DNA from: Phycisphaeraceae bacterium
Lineage (GTDB): Bacteria > Planctomycetota > Phycisphaerae > Phycisphaerales > UBA1924
DNA: 64,000 nt
Reading direction: 5' to 3'
Assembly (NCBI GenBank): GCA_007693965.1
Contig: RECQ01000036.1
Coordinates: forward strand, 152,535-216,534
Part shown: piece by piece, positions 29,067-38,800 of the stretch
Position numbering within the stretch: the first letter of the stretch is position 1
How the letters are laid out: each line of letters opens with the position of its first letter
The notes under the pieces: generated by a model
Databases searched by the model: none
Told to the model about the DNA's origin: nothing
The model's input: the letters and a program-made list of their open reading frames with translations, nothing else
Position numbers and translations under genes: made by a program

Positions 29067-30245
29067 TTATTGAAGGCTGACCGGCATCACCACATACGTG
29101 AACTCCGTCCCCGACTTGATCAGCCCCGGCTTGTTCGACGCCTTCAGCTCCATGATCACCTGCGGCTCATCGATGATTTTGAGGGCGTCGGTGATGAAAT
29201 TGGGGTTGAAGCCGATCTCGATGTCCTCGCCGTCATAGCTTGACACATCGACGTCGATTTCTGCCTCGCCCATCTCCGGCGCCCGGCTGGAGAGGCGGAG
29301 GTTGGCGCCGGAATCCTTCCCCTTGCCCTTGCCGGCGGTGAAGGCCAGTCGCACGCCGCGGGATTCTTCGTTCGTCAGCAGCGCCGCACGGCGAACGCCC
29401 GATCGCAGCGCCGCCACGTCGAAAACGGCTTTCTTGTCCTGATCGCGGGGAATCACATCCTCATATGGCGGGAAGGCGCCTTCGACCAGCGAGGTCGCCA
29501 GCGCCGCTCGCGGCGGCTCCTCAGGGTGGCCGAAGGCGAAGATCGCCTGGTTCTCGGTGATGGCGATGCGAACGGCGTCCTCACCGTCGATCAGCTTGGC
29601 GCACAGCGCCAGCGCCTTGGTCGGGATGATGCAGGAGACTGCCTCGTCGCCCGGCGCGCTGTCCGCGACGCCTCGGGCGAGAGCCAGGCGCCGCCCATCG
29701 GTGGCGACCATCTCGATCTTCTTCCCGTGCACCTTCATCAGCACGCCGTTGATGGCGTAGCGCGAGTTTTCCCGCGCGGTGGCGAAGAGTGTGCGCGAGA
29801 TGAGCGTGTCAAGCTCGGAAGCGCCGACGCGGAAGACGGTGCGCACGCCGCGTTCATCGGCGCCGGGAAACTCGGGAACGGGCGGAAAATCGCCGGAGGG
29901 ATAGCCAAAGACCTTGAACCGCGCGTCCGCGCCGCGAACGTGCATCATGTCCTCATCCGTTTCGAGGGTCAGCGTGGGCTCGTTCTCCTCGGCAGCGATG
30001 ATCTGTTGCAGCTTCTGCGCGGGGATGAGCGCCTCGCCCTCCTCCTGCACATCGACGTTGGCCGTCGAGAGGCGCAGCGAAACCTCGGCGTCTGTGGCGG
30101 CGAGCACGAGTCGCCCGGCGTCGCCTTCCTTCATCGCGGTGAGTTTCACGCACGTGAGCTGGGGCCGCGGCGTTCTCGTCGCCACGACGCCAGAAACGAG
30201 ATTGATGGCGTCCAGCAGGGCCGCCCGATCGCAGATGACCTTCAT
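29067..30245 (-). CDS. dnaN: DNA polymerase III beta subunit (sliding clamp)
   Basis: 392 aa with the usual three similar domains. N-terminus MKVICDRAALLDAINLVSGV, middle-domain FATARENSRYAINGVLMKV with EMVATDGRRLALA, and C-terminus TEFTYVVMPVSLQ. The clamp encircles DNA and tethers replicative and repair polymerases through its hydrophobic cleft. AGGAGA lies 10 bases upstream. It is not next to dnaA, recF or gyrB, the arrangement seen in many bacteria, so it gives no direct evidence that the origin is here. Confidence 0.96.
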   Translation of the reverse strand: MKVICDRAALLDAINLVSGVVATRTPRPQLTCVKLTAMKEGDAGRLVLAATDAEVSLRLSTANVDVQEEGEALIPAQKLQQIIAAEENEPTLTLETDEDMMHVRGADARFKVFGYPSGDFPPVPEFPGADERGVRTVFRVGASELDTLISRTLFATARENSRYAINGVLMKVHGKKIEMVATDGRRLALARGVADSAPGDEAVSCIIPTKALALCAKLIDGEDAVRIAITENQAIFAFGHPEEPPRAALATSLVEGAFPPYEDVIPRDQDKKAVFDVAALRSGVRRAALLTNEESRGVRLAFTAGKGKGKDSGANLRLSSRAPEMGEAEIDVDVSSYDGEDIEIGFNPNFITDALKIIDEPQVIMELKASNKPGLIKSGTEFTYVVMPVSLQ

Positions 30246-30491
30246 GGGTGTCCGTCTCCTGTTCGCTGCGGAGTGTAACGGACCCGGCGTGTCCAGCGGG
30301 CCCCCCGGAATGGGAACATTTCTGAAGAAGGCCCCGTGCCCCGGTTGTCGCCGGGGACGCCAGCGCTGATACTCTCTCAGATCGCCCCCCTCTCATCCGG
30401 CGTGTGGGCGCCGCGACCTGCGCCGGGGGATCGGATTCCGAACATACAACGACCGGCGCCGCCGCCGGACTCGTACCACCAGAGGATCGCC

Positions 30492-32468
30492 ATGTCTTTT
30501 GAAGCCGCCGTCCACGCCCAGGCCATTGACCTCGACAAGCTCAGCCTCGATATCTGCGCCGAGGCGGGGAGCGGCCATCCGTCCTCCGCCATGAGCCTCG
30601 GTCACATCGTGACCGTCCTGATGTTCCACACCATGCGCTGGAGCCCGGAGGCCCCGGATTACCCCACCTCCGACCGACTCGTCCTCAGCGAGGGACACGC
30701 CGTCCCCATCATCTACGCCGCCTATTCACGGCTCGGCGGCATGATCGGGCGCACCCCCGCCGAATGGCGCCCCATGACGATCGAAGACGCCCTCTCCCTC
30801 CGTGACGGCCCCTCCGTCATCGACGGACACCCCAACCCGCGAGAAGGATTCCCCTTCTTCGACGCCGCCACCGGCTCGCTGGGTCAGGGCCTCTCTGTCG
30901 CCGCCGGTCTGGGCGACGCCGCCCGCCTCGATGGCTATGACCGTCTCATCTATTGCATCATCGGCGACGGTGAATCCCGCGAAGGCCAGATCGCCGAGGC
31001 GCTCGACTATCTGATCGATCAGCGTCTCTCCAACGTGCTGCCCATCTTCAACTGCAACAACTACGGCCAGGCTGGTCGTGTCAGCGATCAGCAGTCGCCG
31101 GAGACCATCCAGGCCAAGCTCGAGGCCGCCGGCTTCACCGTCCGCGCCATCGACGGCCACGACCCGGCTCAGATCCGCGAGGCCTTCGAGGCCTTCACCA
31201 AGCTCCAGGAGACGGAAAACGCAGGGCCGATGGCCGTCGTCGCCCGCACCGTCAAGGGCTGGGGCGCCCCGACCGTGCAGGCCGGCAACTGGCATGGCAA
31301 GCCCGCCCACGGCGAATCCCTCACCCGCGCCAAGGAAGAGCTGGACCAGCGCCGCGTCGAACTCACCTCGTCGCTCGTCCAGAGCGATCAGTTCGTCATC
31401 CGCCCCCCCACCGAGGCGCCTGCACGCGAATTCGCCCCTGGTGAAATCCCCAGCTTCTCCGACACCATGCGCCGCTACGACATGGAGTCCACCCTCCACG
31501 CCGGACGCCTCGCCACCCGCAAGGCATACGGCCTCGCCCTCCGCGCCCTCGGCCACGTCAACGATCGAGTCGTCGTCCTCGACGCCGACGTCAGCAATTC
31601 CACCTTCGCCGAAACCTTCGCCAAGGACCCCGCCCTCGCCGATCGCTACTTCGAGTGCAAGATCGCCGAGCAGAACATGATCTCCGTCGGCGTCGGCCTC
31701 TCCGCGGCGGGCAAAATCCCCTTCTGCTCCACCTTTTCCAAATTCCTCACCCGCGCCTACGACCAGATCGAGATGGCGATCAACAGCGGCGCCAACCTGA
31801 AGCTGGTCGGCTCCCACGCCGGCATCACCCTCGCCGCCGACGGCCCCAGCCAGATGGGCCTGCCCGACATCGCCTGGTTCCGCGCCTTCACAACCATGAA
31901 GGATCACCGCGGCAACCCCGGCTGCTACATCCTCCAGCCCTCCGACGCCTACGCCGCCTACGCCCTCACCGGCGTCATGGCCGAGTACGAAGGCTGCTGC
32001 TACATGCGGACCCTCCGCTCCGACACCGAATTCCTCTATTCAGATGACGTTGTCTTCAACCTCGGCGGCTTCGAAGTGCTCAGCGAAGGGCGCGATGTGC
32101 TGCTCGTCGCCGCGGGCTACATGGTCCACGAGGCCAACAAGGCCCTCGAAGAGCTGGACCGGCAGGGAATCTCCGCCACGCTGGTCGATCTCTACTCGCT
32201 CCCCTTCGACGGCGACGCCCTGCTCGATCTGGCCCAGGCCAACAACGGCTATGTCATCACACTCGAAGACAACTACGGCGCCTCCATCGGCGCCGCCGTC
32301 GCCGATGTGATGACCGAATCCGGCGACTCTTTCACCCTCCAGCAAATGCATGTGCGCCGCATCCCCAAGTCGGCGCGTACGCCGGAAGAAGTCCTCAGCA
32401 TGTGCGGCCTCAGCTCGGGCGACATCGCCGCACGCTGCCTGGACCTGCTCCAGGTCGGCGCCGTCTGA
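30492..32468 (+). CDS. tkt: Transketolase
   Basis: 658 aa, full length. It transfers two-carbon ketol units between sugar phosphates in the pentose phosphate pathway using thiamine diphosphate. N-terminal AEAGSGHPSSAMSLGHIV, the ThDP/Mg motif IIGDGESREGQIAEALDYL near residue 157, and in the second half the catalytic Glu in KIAEQNMISVGVGLSAAG near 390, then CSTFSKFLTRAYDQIEMA. The C-terminal domain ends with VVLYSL-like VDLYSLPFDGDALLDL. The start at 30492 has AGAGGA just upstream; the frame from 30336 adds a Pro-rich stretch not in the family. Monocistronic. Confidence 0.95.
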   Translation: MSFEAAVHAQAIDLDKLSLDICAEAGSGHPSSAMSLGHIVTVLMFHTMRWSPEAPDYPTSDRLVLSEGHAVPIIYAAYSRLGGMIGRTPAEWRPMTIEDALSLRDGPSVIDGHPNPREGFPFFDAATGSLGQGLSVAAGLGDAARLDGYDRLIYCIIGDGESREGQIAEALDYLIDQRLSNVLPIFNCNNYGQAGRVSDQQSPETIQAKLEAAGFTVRAIDGHDPAQIREAFEAFTKLQETENAGPMAVVARTVKGWGAPTVQAGNWHGKPAHGESLTRAKEELDQRRVELTSSLVQSDQFVIRPPTEAPAREFAPGEIPSFSDTMRRYDMESTLHAGRLATRKAYGLALRALGHVNDRVVVLDADVSNSTFAETFAKDPALADRYFECKIAEQNMISVGVGLSAAGKIPFCSTFSKFLTRAYDQIEMAINSGANLKLVGSHAGITLAADGPSQMGLPDIAWFRAFTTMKDHRGNPGCYILQPSDAYAAYALTGVMAEYEGCCYMRTLRSDTEFLYSDDVVFNLGGFEVLSEGRDVLLVAAGYMVHEANKALEELDRQGISATLVDLYSLPFDGDALLDLAQANNGYVITLEDNYGASIGAAVADVMTESGDSFTLQQMHVRRIPKSARTPEEVLSMCGLSSGDIAARCLDLLQVGAV

Positions 32469-33060
32469 ACCCCCCGCGGCCCCCGGCGCAGACTTCAGGG
32501 TGTCAATCCCCCTTGATTTTGGGGTGAACAGCGTATCTTTTTTGTTCACGGTCCGGCAAAGAGGGGAGTGTCGCTGTACGGGGCGTCCGGGGTGGTCGAT
32601 ATTGAGTCGCCGGCCATGCGGATTCGCCGTGAGGGCCGAGGCCGTAAGTCTTTCACTGACAGGTCTCTAGAAGACCACAGCGCCCGGTCGAACTCAGGAT
32701 GAGGTCGCCGCGGCGGGGACTCAAGAATGGTTGCCGGGACGGCTGCGTGGGCCGAATCGGACCCTCCGTTCAGAAAATGTCACCAAGAAAACATGGTGCG
32801 AAGCGCCCGGGGTCGCCGAATATTGGCCCTGAGGCGGTTTGCGTCCGCTTTACAAGTTGAGTAGAGTTAGCAATCGCTTGCCGGAGTTCGGTGTGGCCCA
32901 CACTCCGGCGGGTGACGGACAAATCGAGAAGGATTCCGCTTTAGATATTCAGGACTGTCCAAGATGGGTCTGGCCGTGTCGGCCTGATTCGCTCCGAGGA
33001 CAAGAGGTGAACCAAGGACGCTGCCGGTCGCGTGCGTCCAGATGCAAGGAGACGTCTCAC
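32469..33060. other. Long gene-free leader before the porin gene
   Basis: 592 bases. A small hairpin-like segment (CCCCC at 32508 with GGGG at 32521) may mark the end of tkt. GTGAAC at 32524-32529 and GTTCAC at 32544-32549 bracket a T6 run. Near 32879-32908 a bulged stem, GCCGGA/TCCGGC with GTGTG/CACAC, precedes the porin start by ~150 bases. The rest could be a long regulated 5' leader or a small RNA; I cannot assign it. Confidence 0.4.
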
Positions 33061-34347
33061 ATGAGACCAACAGCTTTTATGAGTGTGCTCGCCGGCGCAA
33101 CGATCAGCTTCGGCGGCATCAATGTCGCCAACGCTGACACGGGCGCCAGCAGCGACGAGGTTCGTGCCATGGTCGCTGAGATGCTGGCCGATGCGGAAAC
33201 CCGCTCCAGCCTGCTTCAGACCGGCTCCATGGGCGGTCATGACGGAAAGTTCTTCATCGCTTCCCCCGATGGCAACTTCCGCCTGAACCTCAGCGGTCAG
33301 GTCCAGTTCCGTTACACCGTCAACTTCCGTGACGACACCGCGCCTTCTCCGGATCCCGCGGTCGACGATGTCAGCACTGATGACTTCACCAGCGGCTTCC
33401 AGACCCGCCGCACCCGTCTGCAGTTCGACGGCCACGTCTTCCAGCCTGAGCTGTTCTACAGCGTCATGCTCGACGCCAACCGCGACGGCGGCAGCGTCGG
33501 CCTGCTCGACGCCTTCGTCGGCTACGACATGGGCGACGGCTTCAAGGTCCGTTGGGGTCAGTTCAAGCTGCCCTTCCTCCGTGAAGAGCTGATTTACTCC
33601 AAGTACCAGCTCGCCGCCGACCGCTCGCTCACCAACGCCCAGTTCTCTCAGGGCCGTTCGCAGGCGATCGAAGTCAGCTACAGCGATGAGATGTTCCGCG
33701 CCATGGCCGCCTTCTCTGATGGCTTCCGCAGCGCCAACACCGACATCGGCACCGGCCAGATCGTCGTCGATCCCGTCACCGGCGACACCATGTTCAGTCC
33801 CGACAAGCCCGCCGACTGGGCCTTCACCGGCCGCATCGAGGCGCTGCTGAGCGGCGAGTGGAACCAGTTCAGAAGCTTCTCCAGCCCCCAGGGTTCTGAC
33901 ATGGCGATCATGGTCGGCGGCGCCGCCCACATCCAGTCCGCCCCTGACACCGGCATGATGAACCCCCTCTCCCGCTTCTTCGCATGGACCGTTGACGCTT
34001 CGCTCCAGGGCGACGGCTGGAACGCCTTCGGCGCCTTCATCGGCCGCCACGACAACAAGCTCCCCGGCAGCGATGACATCTTCGGCTACGTCATCCAGGG
34101 CGGTCTCTTCCTCAGCGAGGAGCTCGAGCTCTTCGGCCGCTGGGATCACACCTTCAACGGCGACGACTTCCGCACCATCACCGGCGGCTTCAACTACTAC
34201 CTGCACGGCCACGCCGCCAAGTTCACCATGGACGTTCAGTGGTTCCTCGATGACTCCTTCGACGGCCAGAACACCGGCGTCGGCTTCCTGACCCCCACGG
34301 ACGACGACCAGGTCGCCCTCCGCTTCCAGTTCCAGCTCCTCTTCTGA
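33061..34347 (+). CDS. Outer-membrane porin, phosphate-selective OprO/OprP type
   Basis: 428 aa. The signal peptide is MRPTAFMSVLAGATISFGGI..VANA. A short helical segment (EVRAMVAEMLADAETRSSLL) precedes a beta-barrel made of alternating strands: NFRLNLSGQVQFRYTVNF, RRTRLQFDGHVFQPELFYSV, GDGFKVRWGQFKLPFLREEL. The last residues, ALRFQFQLLF, end in Phe as barrel proteins do. It probably lets anions or other solutes through the outer membrane, which implies a Gram-negative-type envelope. AAGGAGA lies before the ATG. Codon use is highly biased (GGC, TTC, AAC, CTG), consistent with high expression. Strong terminator follows. Confidence 0.9.
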   Translation: MRPTAFMSVLAGATISFGGINVANADTGASSDEVRAMVAEMLADAETRSSLLQTGSMGGHDGKFFIASPDGNFRLNLSGQVQFRYTVNFRDDTAPSPDPAVDDVSTDDFTSGFQTRRTRLQFDGHVFQPELFYSVMLDANRDGGSVGLLDAFVGYDMGDGFKVRWGQFKLPFLREELIYSKYQLAADRSLTNAQFSQGRSQAIEVSYSDEMFRAMAAFSDGFRSANTDIGTGQIVVDPVTGDTMFSPDKPADWAFTGRIEALLSGEWNQFRSFSSPQGSDMAIMVGGAAHIQSAPDTGMMNPLSRFFAWTVDASLQGDGWNAFGAFIGRHDNKLPGSDDIFGYVIQGGLFLSEELELFGRWDHTFNGDDFRTITGGFNYYLHGHAAKFTMDVQWFLDDSFDGQNTGVGFLTPTDDDQVALRFQFQLLF

Positions 34348-34378
34348 TCGCCTGATCACAAGAGAACCGAGAACTTCC

Positions 34379-34417
34379 ACCGGCCTCCCCCACACGGGGA
34401 GGCCGGTTCTTTTTTTG
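34379..34417 (+). terminator. Rho-independent terminator of the porin gene
   Basis: A 12-bp perfect stem ACCGGCCTCCCC-cacac-GGGGAGGCCGGT followed by TCTTTTTTT. Confidence 0.95.
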
Positions 34418-34487
34418 CGCCCCGCAGGCCGCGCCGTCGCCAACCCTCCCCCGACGCCCCGGGCCCGGCGCGGTACGCTGGCGACCC

Positions 34488-35003
34488 ATGTCCCCACTCG
34501 AGCAGACGCCGAATATCGAATCCGTGGCCGAGGTGGAACGCCTGCGCCGCATCTTCTGGCAGAATGTCGTCCGGGAGTGGCTGACCGCTCTGCCCTTCGT
34601 CGCCGCCCGGAAGCCCGAGGTCATGGACGGGCGTTTCTCCATCCTGACCTATGCGGGCGAACGCATTCCGCTCAAGGCCGTGCATCCGGTCTTCGCCTGC
34701 TCGATACCGGGGGCGCCGGGGGCGGACCAGGATCTCTCCATCGCCATCCAGTGCAGCGTCTTCGAGATCCACTCCACCACCGGTGAAGTTTTCACCCTGC
34801 CCATCCACGAGATCCGGGGCCTGCACGCCCTCAGTAATGAGCTGCTCTCCGAGATCGAGGCCGCGGTCGAGAAGCAGAGCGAAAAGCAGGCCGAGAAGAG
34901 CGACAGGCCCTTCGGCTTCGCCGCATTTCAAACCACCTCGCGACAGCGTCGTCAGCGCCGCCAGTCCGATGAGGAGTCGAAAAACCACGCTGAAAAGCAA
35001 TGA
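34488..35003 (+). CDS. Conserved-looking protein of unknown function
   Basis: 171 aa, cytoplasmic. The N-terminal half is helical (VERLRRIFWQNVVREWLTAL). The middle has strands (RFSILTYAGERIPLKAVHPV, AIQCSVFEIHSTTGEVFTLP IHEIRG), and the C-terminus is charged and coiled-coil-like (EIEAAVEKQSEKQAEKS). No family recognised. A TACGCT box lies 8 bases before the ATG, with no Shine-Dalgarno. It is six bases from the yceH start, so co-transcribed with it. Confidence 0.7.
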   Translation: MSPLEQTPNIESVAEVERLRRIFWQNVVREWLTALPFVAARKPEVMDGRFSILTYAGERIPLKAVHPVFACSIPGAPGADQDLSIAIQCSVFEIHSTTGEVFTLPIHEIRGLHALSNELLSEIEAAVEKQSEKQAEKSDRPFGFAAFQTTSRQRRQRRQSDEESKNHAEKQ

Positions 35004-35009
35004 TCGCCG

Positions 35010-35804
35010 ATGACACACCGTCATCGTCGCCCGAAGACGCCGCAGGATGAGTCGGAGAGCACGCCCCGCATGGACACACTCCGCCCGATCGAAGCCCGCA
35101 TCATCGGCTGCCTTGTCGAGAAGGCCGCCACCACCCCCGAGCAGTACCCGCTCTCGCTCAACGCCCTCGTCGCCGCCTGCAATCAGAAGAGCAACCGCAG
35201 CCCGGCGATGAACCTGAGCGAAGACGCCGTCTTCGACGCGATGCAGTCCCTCCGCTCCCGCGGCTGGGTCACCATGATCATGCCCACCTCCGGCCGCGTC
35301 GAGCGCTGGCGCCACCACGTGCGCGACAAGCTCGCCATCGACAGCCTGCAGCAGGCCGTCCTCGCCGAGCTGCTCCTCCGCGGGCCGCAGACCGCCGGCG
35401 AGATCCGCACCCGCGCCGCCCGCATGAAGCCGATCGACTCGCTCGACACCGCGCTGAACGTCCTCGACTCCCTCAGCCGCCCCGGCGAGCCCGCATCCGA
35501 GAGCGCCGAGCCGCGGCCGGCGCTCGTCAGAAAAATCCCACCCGCCCCCGGCGGCCGCGCCGAACGCTGGATCCAGCTCCTCGCCCCCGACGCCCACCCC
35601 GTCGACGCCCCCGAGCAGCAACGCCCCCCCGGCGCCGATCGCATCCACGAACCGCGCACGCCCGCAGCCCGCAGCGCAGGCAGCGACGCCGCCGAGCTCT
35701 CCACAGAGCTCCACCGCATGAACGACCGCCTGACCGATGTCGAAGTCCGCTGCCTCAAACTCGAACAGGACCTCGACTCACTGCGGCGTGAACTGGGAAT
35801 GTGA
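35010..35804 (+). CDS. yceH: YceH family (UPF0502/DUF480) winged-helix protein
   Basis: 264 aa. Residues 20-190 match YceH: LRPIEARIIGCLVEKAATTP, EQYPLSLNALVAACNQKSNR, MNLSEDAVFDAMQSL and LLRGPQTAGEIRTRAARM. The family has two winged-helix domains and an unknown role. The C-terminus is a longer Pro/Ala linker and a coiled coil (DRLTDVEVRCLKLEQDLDSL). An alternative start at 35070 (MDTLRPIEAR) matches E. coli YceH length better; neither has a good Shine-Dalgarno. Part of an operon with the upstream unknown. Confidence 0.9.
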   Translation: MTHRHRRPKTPQDESESTPRMDTLRPIEARIIGCLVEKAATTPEQYPLSLNALVAACNQKSNRSPAMNLSEDAVFDAMQSLRSRGWVTMIMPTSGRVERWRHHVRDKLAIDSLQQAVLAELLLRGPQTAGEIRTRAARMKPIDSLDTALNVLDSLSRPGEPASESAEPRPALVRKIPPAPGGRAERWIQLLAPDAHPVDAPEQQRPPGADRIHEPRTPAARSAGSDAAELSTELHRMNDRLTDVEVRCLKLEQDLDSLRRELGM

Positions 35805-35882
35805 GGTCGCGCTGGTCCATCGTGGTCGATACACTGACCTCTGCAAGGAAGCAGAACGCAGTGTCGTCGAAGGATTCTGCCA

Positions 35883-38800
35883 TTGGCCGAGACCGAACTC
35901 ACCCGGCTCCATGACGCTCTCAAACGCTTCGCGGCGGACGTCGCCGAGGCTCTCGGCGCTCAGTCCACCGGCGATCCCGAGAACCAGCTCCGCGGCCCGC
36001 TCCAGAATCTGTGGCGCGACATCGGCGTCGCCTTCGGGCGACCGATCACGACAATCGGCGAAACACACATCAGGCGCATCGGCAAGCCCGATTTCGCCGT
36101 CGAGTCCGACGGCCTGCTCATCGGACATATCGAACTCAAAGCGCCGGGCGCAGGCGCAAACCCGGACGGGTTCAGGAAGAAGCACGACAAGGGCCAGTGG
36201 GAGCGCTTCAAGGATCTCCCGAACCTCCTCTACACCGACGGCAATCAGTGGTTTCTCTATCAGAATCGCAAGAATGTCGGCGAAGTGTTGCGTTTCAGCG
36301 GCGATATCGTCGCCAAAGCCGCAAAGGCCGTCTCTGAGGCCGATGCGGAAGACTTCTCGCGCCTGATCCGTCAGTTCCTCGCGTGGGAGCCCGCGCCGCT
36401 TCCCCCCGAGCCTACCGCCCGCGACGTCGCCGAGTTGCTCGCGCCCCTGTGCCGCCTGCTGCGCGATGAGGTCGCCGAGGCGATCGGCCACGAGAACTCT
36501 CCCCTCAACGCGGTCGCGGCCGACTGGCGCCAGCTCCTCTTCCCGGAAGCCGACGACCGGCGCTTCGCCGACGCCTACGCCCAGACCGTCACCTTCGCCC
36601 TCCTGCTCGCCCGGGCAGAAGGCGCCTCGACGCTCACGCTGGAAGTGCCCATCCGCACACTCGCGGCGGAGCACGGCCTGCTCTCCCGCGCCCTCAGCGC
36701 GCTGACCGTCGAAGACGCCCGCTCCGAGATCAGCCCCGCCCTGCGCTCCCTCCAGCGCATCATCGATCGCATCCCCGCAGAGACGATGGCGCGCGAAGAC
36801 GAGCACGATCCCTGGCTCTATTTCTACGAAGACTTCCTCGCCGCCTATGACCCCGTCATGCGCAAGGACGCCGGCGTCTACTACACACCCGTCGAAGTCG
36901 TCCGCGCCCAGGTCCGCCTCATCGATCGCCTGCTCGTCAATCGCCTGAACCGCCCCCTCGGCTTCGCAGACGCCGGCGTCGTCACGCTCGATCCCGCCGT
37001 GGGCACCGGCGCCTACCTCCTCGGCGTCATCGACCACGCCCTCGACCGCGTTCACGATGAAGAAGGCCCCGGCGCTGTCACGCCGCGCGCTGCCGACCTC
37101 GCGAAACGCCTCCACGGCTTCGAGATCATGGTCGGTCCCTACGCCGTCGCCCAGCTCCGCGTCTCCCGCGCTCTGGCCGAGCGCGGCGCCGAGCTGCCGG
37201 ACGAGGGCCCCGGCGTCCGTCTCACCGACACGCTCGAATCGCCATTCACCGAGCCCCAGCGCGTCATGGCGTGGTACCGCATGCTCAGCGAGGAGCACGA
37301 GCGCGCCCTGCGCGTCAAGCGCGATACACCCGTCCTCGTCTGCCTCGGCAACCCGCCCTACGACCGCCACGAGGCCGCGGACGACGACAACCGCGCACGC
37401 ACCGGCGGATGGGTCCGCTACGGAGATGAGGACAACCCCGCCCGCCCCATCCTTGAACACTTCCGACAGTCCGCCATCGACGCCGGCCACGGCGGCGACG
37501 TCAAGAACCTCTACAACCTCTATGTCTACTTCTGGCGCTGGGCCCTCTGGAAAGTCTTCGAGCACGAAACCGCCACCGGCCCCGGCGTCGTCTCCTTCAT
37601 ATCCGCCTCCTCCTACATCGACGGCGACGCCTTCGTCGGCCTCCGCGAACACATGCGCCGCGAATGCGACGAGGTCTGGATCATCGACCTCGGCGGCGAA
37701 GGCCGCGGCACGCGCCAGGAGGAAAATGTCTTCGCCATCCGCACCCCCGTCGCAATCGCCATCTGCATGCGCGCCGGCGCTGCCGACCGCGACACACCCG
37801 CCACAGTCCGCTACACACGCATCGCCGGGGACCGGGCGGTCAAACTCGCGCGCCTGGACGCGATCACCGATTTCACCGACCTGCCGTGGGAGGACTGCCC
37901 TTCGGAGTGGCGAGCTCCCTTCCGGCCCGCTGGCGCAGGGCCGTATTTCACATGGCCGCGATTGACCGACCTCATGCCGTGGCAGCATTCCGGCATGCAG
38001 ATGAAACGCACCTGGCCCATCGCACCGGATGAAGAAACACTTGTTCGGCGCTGGCGAACATTGTTGCGCGCGGACAATCGCGCCGAAGCGTTCAAGGAAT
38101 CACGTGATCGGAAAGTGGATCGGACATATGCGCCACTGCTTGAAGGCGATCGAAGTCGTCCGATCGCTCAACTCGGAGAGCGTGCGCCGCATCCCCCCAT
38201 CGAGCGGTTCGCATACCGGTCGTTTGACAGACAGTTCATTTTGGCGGATGCATGTCTCGGCGACTACATGCGCCCGGTATTCTGGCGCGCCCACAGTGAC
38301 AAACAGGTCTACCTGACAACTCTCTTAAATCATCCGCTCGGCGCCGGTCCTGCATTGACTGCATGCGCCCATGTCCCAGATCTGCATCATTTTCGCGGGT
38401 CGTTCGGTGCACGAGAAGCAATCCCCCTCTACCGCGACGCCGGTGGGGAACATCCGAACATCGCCCCCCGTCTCCTCGAACTGCTTTCGAAGACATACGG
38501 CCGCGCTGTGACGGCGGAGGACTTCGCCGCGTACATCTACGCCTTGCTCGCCCATCCCGGCTTCACCGAGCGATTCTGGATGCAACTGGAGAGCCGGGAG
38601 ATTCGCGTCCCGCTCACGAAGGAGGCGGCGCTCTTCGACGAAGCGGTGGAGATCGGCAGGCGGCTGCTGTGGCTGCACACCTTCGGCGAGCGCTGCACCT
38701 CGCGCGAGCGCCCGCGCGGGCGCATTCCCCGCGGGCGCGCGAAGTGCCTGCGCCCCGTCCCCGACGATCCGAGCCGATACCCCGATCGCTTTGACTGGAC

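Noticed and set aside
32839..34347. 502-aa version of the porin
   Set aside because: The upstream part is not family-like; AAGGAGA and a signal peptide mark 33061.
35778..37988. 736-codon antisense frame over the restriction-modification gene
   Set aside because: Shadow frame; the plus strand has catalytic motifs in order.
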